Assembly: GCA_028023455.1 (NCBI GenBank)
Contig: JAQFVV010000017.1
Coordinates: 5,918,098 to 5,982,097 of the forward strand
Source: Epiperipatus broadwayi
Taxonomy: Eukaryota > Onychophora > Udeonychophora > Euonychophora > Peripatidae
Direction of reading: 5' to 3'
Length of the DNA stretch: 64,000 bases
Shown here: positions 57,770-64,000 of the stretch, piece by piece
Numbering within the stretch: the stretch's first letter is position 1
How the letters are laid out: each line of letters begins with the position of its first letter
The notes under the pieces: generated by a model
What the model saw: the letters and a program-made list of their open reading frames with translations, nothing else
The model's database searches: none
Told to the model about the DNA's origin: nothing
Made by a program: the position numbers and the translations under genes

Positions 57770-58365
57770 ATGTAAATGAAATGTTATCCAGATACATCTG
57801 TGTATAATTTATTGTAGTAAAAACATATACCAATGATTTGGCCAGATCACAGTGATCATCAACTGGGCAATAAATATTATGAAAACAGTTGTAGAGGGGT
57901 TGTAAACATTGACGTATAATATTAACTAATGTTCTATTAATAAAAAACTGTTAGAAATAATAAATATCAGAAATTATTGAGATTAATGAGTTTTTTAAAA
58001 ATTCTTCCAAATAGAAGGTAATTTGCATATATCATCACATTTGTTGATACAGTCTGACCTTTTAAGGATCTCAATGACTTCTCTGATCTGACTTAGTTGG
58101 AGAGTGTCACATTTGAATAATATGATGGGTGTTAGAAAAATCAATACTATGAGCTGAATCCATAGCATGGAGAGATAGTACTGATGATGACAAATGCTTC
58201 TTAACTGTAAACTGGTCATCTTTTCTAGCATTGATGTGGTAATCATTCACAACTACATAAACTTTACAAATGCTGTATGAAATTTCATAAACTCCATGGG
58301 CTTCAAGAGGAATTGAGTCTTTAGTTTTGGATAGAATGTTGTTAATTTTTTGATAAGTAGTTCAT
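57770..58365 (-). pseudogene. Penelope-like element 3' end with GIY-YIG domain, minus copy
   Basis: Minus strand from about 58365: 'NSIPLEAHGVYEISYSICKV' (GVY start of the GIY-YIG nuclease), ARKDDQFTVKKH, SSSVLSLHAMDS, a frameshift, then REVIEILKRSDCINKCDDIC and LPSIWKNF at the C-terminus (stop 57995). The rest to 57770 is 3' UTR shared with 60420-60600. No RT palm remains. The nuclease's usual YIG and CxC residues are degraded. Confidence 0.75.
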
Positions 58366-58524
58366 GTTGTTTTTATATTGTAATATTTAAGAATATGTCC
58401 AATATTGTCTGTAGTTCCTTTTATGTAAGGAATACAAACACTAATAGTTATTTCTTCTCCGTTTTGCTTATTGATTGCTTAGGACTTGATTTAAGGCAAA
58501 ACAATTTGTACTATGACTATAAAG

Positions 58525-58615
58525 GGGAGCATTGTTGGCCTAGTGGTTCGCATAGCTTCCTTCCAAGCAGCTGGCTTGGGTTCACTTCCTGATCAACCCA
58601 TTTTACATATATAAA
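58525..58615 (+). repeat. tRNA-derived SINE head
   Basis: A box TGGCCTAGTGGTTCGCA (from 58537), an anticodon-arm-like 'cttccttccaagcagc', and B box GGTTCACTTCC at about 58578-58588, followed by an A-rich tract at 58610-58622. It lies between the two divergent Penelope-like copies. Confidence 0.55.
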
Positions 58616-58931
58616 AAAAAAAATCTGTCAAGTTGTTCTTATAACTTCATTTGAATTGGATTATATTTAAATTCATAAAAAGAATTAATTTCTATTCATT
58701 TAAAAATCTAGAAAAAAAAACAACATCAGACTAATTGCTTTTATAGTTAGCATCCATATATCATTTATTGTGGTCAAAATATTAGTTAAGTTTAATAGTA
58801 AAAACAAAACAAAACATACATCAAGTTGACTTAACTTAATAATCTTGTATTACAAATCTAATATAATGAGCATACTAATCTCTAAACTAGCTTTTCTGAT
58901 AAATACAACAAGAGAAAGCATTTAAAATCTT

Positions 58932-58994
58932 TATCTAGAATTATCCCCAAACTGGTTTCGAGTTAATAGCTCTCATCAGTGAGGCGCTAGGATA
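58932..58994 (-). ncRNA. Hammerhead-ribozyme-like motif (R3, minus)
   Basis: Minus strand: upper stem I with CTAG, lower stem I CCTCA, CTGATGA (58973-58979), stem II GAG-loop-CTC with a G10.1-C11.1 pair, GAAAC (58955-58959), 2-nt loop CA, GTT (58950-58952), TGGGG lower stem I, CTAG upper stem I. The most canonical core of the window. Predicted cleavage between 58950 and 58949. Confidence 0.75.
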
Positions 58995-59054
58995 TTCAGA
59001 CACTAGATAAACACTGGGCTTGACTTGGTATTTTAGATCTAGTGTCTGAATAAT

Positions 59055-59118
59055 CTAATGCTTCACTGATGAGAGCCATTAGCTTGAAACTGGTTGGGGA
59101 ATAGGAATAATTCTAGAT
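59055..59118 (+). ncRNA. Hammerhead-ribozyme-like motif (R3, plus, upstream of PLE)
   Basis: CTGATGA (59066-59072), stem II GAGC-CATTA-GCTT, GAAAC (59086-59090), TG, GTT, GGGGAATAGG. One T appears missing after the triplet relative to the other R3 copies, weakening lower stem I. Same strand as the Penelope-like RT that follows. Confidence 0.65.
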
Positions 59119-59204
59119 AGACATTTTAAATGCTTTCTCTTGCAGCATTTATCAGAAAAACTTGTTTAGAGCTATTAGCACATTGATTATATAGTTAACT
59201 TTAT

Positions 59205-60600
59205 ACATTTTATTTTATTTTTCTCTAATAAAAAATTTAAAAATACAAATGATGTTCTAGTAAGCTTCGATATTACTTCCTTATTTACAAATGTTCCAGT
59301 TGAGGAAGCTTTAAATATCATTTCTAAATGTTCCAATTTACCAGACCATATTACTAAATTAATTAAACACTGCCTTTCAAACACTTATTTCATGTATAAT
59401 GGACAACATTATAGATTGACTTTTCGTGTTCCAATGGGATCACCCATCTCAGGGGGTAATAACTGATTTATTTAAGGAATATGTAGAAATTCATACTTTA
59501 TAGTCAACACCTTTAAAATCTCATTTGGCTGATATGTAGATGATGCATTTATCATCTGGCAACATGGTAAGAATAAATTATATGATTTTTTCACACATAT
59601 AAACAATATGTCCTAATATTAAATTTACAATAGAAACAGAGACTGATGGGAAACTTCCTTTTTTTGATGTACTTGTCAGCAAGAAACGTAATAATCTTTT
59701 ATCTTTTTCAATTTTCAGAAAATCTACATCACTGACAGATACCTATAATTTTCATTATACTATCATTCAGCTCATATATTATCTCTATCAAAAACTCTTT
59801 TCATTAGAGCTATTAATCTTCTTTCAGATAAATGAAAACTAGAAGATGAAATATATAATGTAAGCAATATCTTATTAGTTAATGACTATAATAATAAAAC
59901 AATATACCAAGTCTTAATTCAAGCCCTAAATGTTCAAAATAAGAAGCAAAAAGGTGAAGAAACAACTATTAAGAGTTTACATACTGGACGTATTCTAAAA
60001 CATTACAATATAAAGATAGTATATACTACTTATCAAAAACTTTAATAACATTCTATCCAAACCTAAAAATTCAATCCCTCTTGAAGTCAATGGAGTTGAT
60101 GAAATTTCATGTAGAATTTATAAAGCTTCTTATATAAGTATGAGTGATCAGTGCTAAAAGAGATGACTGGTTTATTACAATTAAGCAGCACCCATCATCA
60201 TCAGTACTATCTCTCCATGCTATGGATACACTCATAGTATTGATTTCAGCATATTATTCAGGTGTGACACTCTCCAACAATGTCAGATCAGAGAAGGCAT
60301 TGAAATTCCTTAAAAAGCCAGATTGTATCAACAAACATGACGATATATGCAAATTACCTTCTATTTGGATGAATTTTTTAAAATTCATTAATCTAAATAA
60401 TTTCTGATAATTATTATTTCTGTTTGTTTGCTATTAATAGAACATTCATTATTATTATACGCCAATGTTTACAGCACCTCTACAATTGCTTTCAAATGTA
60501 TTACCTGGTGGATAACCAGTGTGACCTGTTTGAAACATTGGTATATGTTTTTACTATAATAAATTATACACAGATGTACCTGGATAACATTTCATTTATA
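59205..60600 (+). pseudogene. Penelope-like element: RT palm, linker, GIY-YIG and 3' UTR
   Basis: Frames in order: VLVSFDITSLFTNVPVEEAL (RT motif 3 of Penelope type), YFMYNGQHYRL, VPMGSPIS (59431-59451), YVDDAFIIWQHG with the catalytic DD (59533-59544), IKFTIETETDGKLPFFDVLV, FRKSTSLTDTYNFHY, HILSLSKTLFIRAINLL, then the connection, EVNGVDEISCRIYK (degraded GIY-YIG start), SSSVLSLHAMDT, KPDCINKHDDICKLPSIW and a stop at 60405-60407. The 3' UTR to about 60600 matches the minus copy at 57770. About six frameshifts or stops; the N-terminal part is missing. Penelope-like enzymes combine an RT with a GIY-YIG endonuclease. Confidence 0.85.
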
Positions 60601-61014
60601 TCTCCAGTATGCACATAACAATAACAATGAGATAGCTAAGGAGGGATTTTTTGACTCTTTGAATCTAGTTACACTTGCTGCATCCCATTAATGTACTCCT
60701 TTGTTAGAAATGGATTCTTCTGTCTTGTTCTAAGATGAGCATATAATGTTCTATACATTACTTCTGCTAGTATGATTAGTTTTCAAGATACTGAACAAAC
60801 CAATATCGTACAGAAAGATGCAAGATAGATTTACTCCAATATGGTTTCAACCTTCTTGTTCATAGTATTGAGTAGGACTTAGAATTATTTCTTCTCACAT
60901 GATCAATACAGTTGTCATAATTAAAATATGTGTAGATTGAAAAATATAACAAACTCATAATTTTTAGTATACTATCTATTACTGATAGTTTATGCATAAA
61001 TATATATATATAAT
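60601..61014. other. Unassigned intronic DNA
   Basis: Between the Penelope-like 3' UTR and downstream R3; nothing recognised. Confidence 0.35.
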
Positions 61015-61445
61015 AGGAAGAAAATCATGTCATACATCAGGTGACTTAACTTAATAATCTTGTACTTATAATGAACATGTGAATAGCTCTAAACAAGCTT
61101 TTCCGATAAGTGCTGGAAGAGGAAGCTAAAGCTATTAATATATGGTGTATCTGAATTTTGTTCAGTCCAATATGGCTATTTAAGTTAGATAGCTGGATTT
61201 GAAGACATATAGATGTCTGAAAATTTCAGATTTCTACTTCATAGTTAAGTATTAGATAAATGCTGCGCTTGAGTTGATATTTTAGATCTAGTGTTTGAAT
61301 ATCCTAGCACCTCACTGAGGAGAGCCATCAGCTTGAAAACGGTTTGGGTATAGGAATAATTCTAGATAGAGATTTTAAATGCTTTCTTTTCTGGCATTTA
61401 TCAGAAAAGCTTGTTTAGAGCTATTAGCATGCTCATTGTATTATA
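61015..61445 (+). repeat. R3 repeat, downstream copy
   Basis: Shares 'gacttaacttaataatcttg', 'gctctaaacaagcttttc', the hammerhead block and 'tttagagctattagca' with 58810-59180. With that copy it brackets the Penelope-like coding remnant. The plus-strand ribozyme motifs of the two copies are about 2.25 kb apart in the same direction. Confidence 0.7.
61301..61368 (+). ncRNA. Hammerhead-ribozyme-like motif (R3, downstream of PLE)
   Basis: CCTCA lower stem I, CTGAGGA (61315-61321; position 7 is variable, so consensus), stem II GAGC-CATCA-GCTT, GAAAAC with one extra A, GG, TTTGGGTATAGG, CTAG upper stem. One extra A after GAAA makes it imperfect. Confidence 0.6.
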
Positions 61446-61783
61446 TAATATATATCATCATTACTTCCAACCATTATCGATCCATACAGAATAAATGTCT
61501 CTCCAAGTTTAATCCAGCTTTTCTGATCCCTAGCCTCTCATCTCCACATGTGGTCTCTTTCTAGGTCTTTTACAATGTCTTAGGATTCACTTTAAAATTT
61601 TAATCATCCACATATATATACACATAGGTATAATCTAAAAATAAAGCATACTTGTTAATGGCTGTAATAATAATTAGGAAATTATTTCAGTCATTTGTAA
61701 ATAGACATACAAATTAATTATTATACACACATAAATATATAACCATTAAAAAATACAGTGTGTGTATATATATATAAAGTTAC
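61446..61783. other. Unassigned intronic DNA next to exon
   Basis: AT-rich intron 5' end (minus sense). No feature apart from (TA)n tracts. Confidence 0.4.
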
Positions 61784-61878
61784 CTGTCAATAATATATCC
61801 AATAAGTAAGCTGCCAATAACACCTCCAATTTCAAAAGTAGTTGAATAATATCCTGCTTCTGATTTTTCATAGTGCAG
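61784..61878 (-). CDS. SLC37-family sugar-phosphate exchanger, upstream exon
   Basis: 95-bp exon with acceptor TTATAG before 61878 and donor GTAACT after 61784. It encodes LHYEKSEAGYYSTTFEIGG, then VIGSLLIGYIID and two bases of an arginine completed by the exon at 30997-31232. The 'EAG--ST-F-IGG--G-L-G---DR' pattern is the SLC37/major-facilitator segment at the start of the second half of the transporter (compare STLFDVGGIIGG in vertebrate members as recalled). The matching split codon across 30.5 kb supports one gene. The N-terminal ~300 residues must lie beyond the right edge of the window. Confidence 0.85.
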
Positions 61879-64000
61879 CTATAATAAATATATATATATA
61901 AAAGAAAACTAAAGAAAAGCATCAAAAGTAAGTTTATTCATATTATTCTCGACTGTTTCAATGTACAAGCTGACCACTATTCATCTGAAATTCTTAGTTA
62001 TAAAGATTTCGAGGAAAATAGTTTTCCGCATAAATAGTGATTACTTAATAAAAATGAGCTTCAGTGTTCTGAAAAACATTATTATGCATCAATGTATGAA
62101 TTAAATAACATTTGAACATATATCTTACTGGAAATATGAATGTGAAATTTCTGACATCTGCCTAACATCGTGACCAAATTTTCAAGAAAAGGTCTTAACA
62201 TTAATGGATACATAGCACATTTCATTGTAAATATTTTAGATTTGCCTTTTGTTCAAACTAGTATACCCACCTTGTAATTTGCTATATTTATATGTTGGGC
62301 TATTTCCATCATCTAATATTAAATAATGAATGTCTATATCATTTAATGAAATCCTTTATGCTGTTCTTTCATGTAAATTATAATAAATAATAAAAATGTT
62401 ATACAACAGCTATATATATTGTAATGGACATTATTGGTCAACAGTGATAATAAATATAATAGTAAGTATAAGCTGATTAACAACAAAATGTCCCATAAAT
62501 TTAAACAACCAAATTAATGATAAGTAATGCTAATTGTTCAATAAATGCTCTGCAGATTACTTTTTTTTAGATTAATAATAAAATATATATTTATTAAAGC
62601 AAGCATTAACTTGTTTAGGTTGCTAAGATAAATAACGTAATTTTAATTCAACAACTGCAACCTAACATCAGTCAATGTATATCTATAATCTATCTCTGCC
62701 AGATTGCAATTAGTAAATATGACCTCTAATTAAAATCATTAACACATATAATCATAAAAGGGTTAATTTCAGTCTCACAAACAAATAAAATGCAATGGAA
62801 AATTTATTATTATTATTTTTTAATTATATTCTTTCATATATCTTTCAAATCAACTAATGCTTTTATAATAATAATTATTATATAATTTAAACTAAATTAT
62901 ATGAAATATTATGTTGTTTTTTAAATTTAGATTTATTTTTTTAAAAAAAAAATGTTACTAATTCAATTATGCCTTACTTACTTGATTTTATGATTTAAGT
63001 GGTTATCAAATGATAAAATAAGACTGCATTAATAATTAAAATTATTAATAAAAAAGATTTTGATAGATATCTATTGGTAAGTTACAATTGTGCTCTTAAT
63101 TATTATTGACATCTATCTGAGTAAATATTTCAAAGAAATGTATCTACTGGTGTCTTTTACCAAGTTAAGCAAATAATTTTGGCTTAAACTCCATTATCTT
63201 GTGGTGTCTTCCTCAGCACTTCCATGATAGCAAACACAAATGTAGGGCTCCATGAGCAATTTTAATCATTAGATGATATCCAATTATTCCTCTTATTGGT
63301 ATTACAACCCATGGCAAATCTAGTGGTTTGATAGATTAATGGCAATTAGCATAGCATTTATTGCCATCCATTCCATTTTACTCATAAGAGTATTAAATGA
63401 GAAAAGTTTATGTTCTTCCCTTCCTGCATGACTTTCTATTCACAGTGCATTATTTCTTTGCTATAAATGCAGAATATATTGGTAAAAGTATATGAAAATA
63501 AAACAAATTTTTAAAGAAGAAAAAAGATGTGTTCTTTATGAAATTGTTTCCATCATCTAGTAAACAATAATGGGACAGTCCTTTTTTTTATTAGCTCATG
63601 AATATGAAATTCTTCTTATAACTTTAATAAAGTCATTGTTATCATTTGATACAACTTAAAAAAACATTTTATTTTTTTAATTTTAAAAATAAATTATTCA
63701 TTCACTACACTTACTCAAACTATAAGAATATTTATTAAACATAAGACAGTTAATTGTTTTCTTTATTTAGTCACTCATAAACTATAAGGGAATAATAAAT
63801 GATACATGTATATCACAATGTATATATATATATATTAATAATAATTATATCTAAAAAAATCTTTCTTGGACATGGCTTTATGCTCTTTTCAAATGTTAAT
63901 AATCTATTTTAACATTAAACAATCATTGCAGATAGAACACAATCTAGTATTCTATAATGAACACCATCTAGTGTTCTATAATGGAAGTAAAATAACAACA
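61879..64000. other. Upstream intron of the SLC37-like gene, no exon recognised
   Basis: AT-rich. A single arm of the 19.2-kb MITE family ('gggctatttccatcatctaa') occurs near 62298. I saw no further SLC37 exon on the minus strand. The 63170-63440 stretch is slightly less AT-rich but has no protein match I recognise. Confidence 0.4.

Larger units (their letters stand above)
58810..59180. repeat. R3 repeat (Penelope-associated pseudo-LTR-like), foldback form
   Basis: Arms at about 58880-59010 and 59020-59170 are inverted complements; both carry 'cttttctgataaat', 'gaaagcatttaaaatct'-type and hammerhead sequences. It immediately precedes the Penelope-like RT at 59205. The same repeat recurs downstream at 61015-61445. 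Confidence 0.7.

Overview
The window is a eukaryotic, almost certainly metazoan, stretch of very AT-rich non-coding DNA. The evidence is one host gene with spliced exons (GT-AG, matching phases), long introns, and many degenerate animal-type transposable elements: Penelope-like, RTE- and CR1/Jockey-like LINEs, tRNA-derived SINEs, hAT and pogo DNA transposons, and an LTR element. I cannot name the species. A large-genome invertebrate, for example a mollusc, cnidarian or other soft-bodied phylum, fits best.

Host gene. Three exons on the minus strand encode the C-terminal ~171 residues of an SLC37-family sugar-phosphate/phosphate exchanger. They lie at 61784-61878, 30997-31232 and 30568-30752. 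The first intron is 30.5 kb and holds nearly half the window; the second is 244 bp. Bases 61879-64000 should be upstream intron, and 1-30400 lies downstream of the gene. No other intact host gene was recognised.

Layout. 1-9.3 kb: unassigned DNA, an old hAT MITE, a MITE with ~100-bp inverted arms, and tandem and foldback copies of a ~452-bp repeat (called R1 here). 8-20 kb: LINE 3' ends, tRNA-derived SINEs and a Penelope-like fragment between two inverted SINEs. 20-25 kb: AT-rich, mostly unassigned. 24.8-27 kb: an array of a ~335-365-bp repeat (R2) followed by a 30-bp minisatellite. 28.5-29.8 kb: an RTE endonuclease remnant and more R2. 30.5-31.3 kb: the SLC37 3' exons. 34.2-41.4 kb: an LTR retrotransposon on the minus strand. 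It is bounded by a 4-bp target duplication and sits inside an older repeat that has an uninterrupted relative at 47.3-48.0 kb. It carries an open gag but no pol. 48-56 kb: R1, R2, a ~240-bp tandem repeat and a LINE RT remnant. 56-61.5 kb: an intact hAT MITE with 8-bp duplications, a pogo-like transposase remnant, and two divergent Penelope-like copies accompanied by repeat R3.

Main find. R1, R2 and R3 each contain the hammerhead ribozyme core: CUGANGA, then a hairpin stem II, then GAAA. All have foldable stems I and III and a correctly placed cleavage triplet in the better copies. R1 and R2 occur as tandem monomers (~452 bp; ~335-365 bp), the arrangement described for animal retrozymes. R3 flanks a Penelope-like reverse transcriptase as pseudo-LTRs do. 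Within one intron and its flank there are thus three hammerhead-bearing families, one of them attached to a plausible (now broken) autonomous partner.
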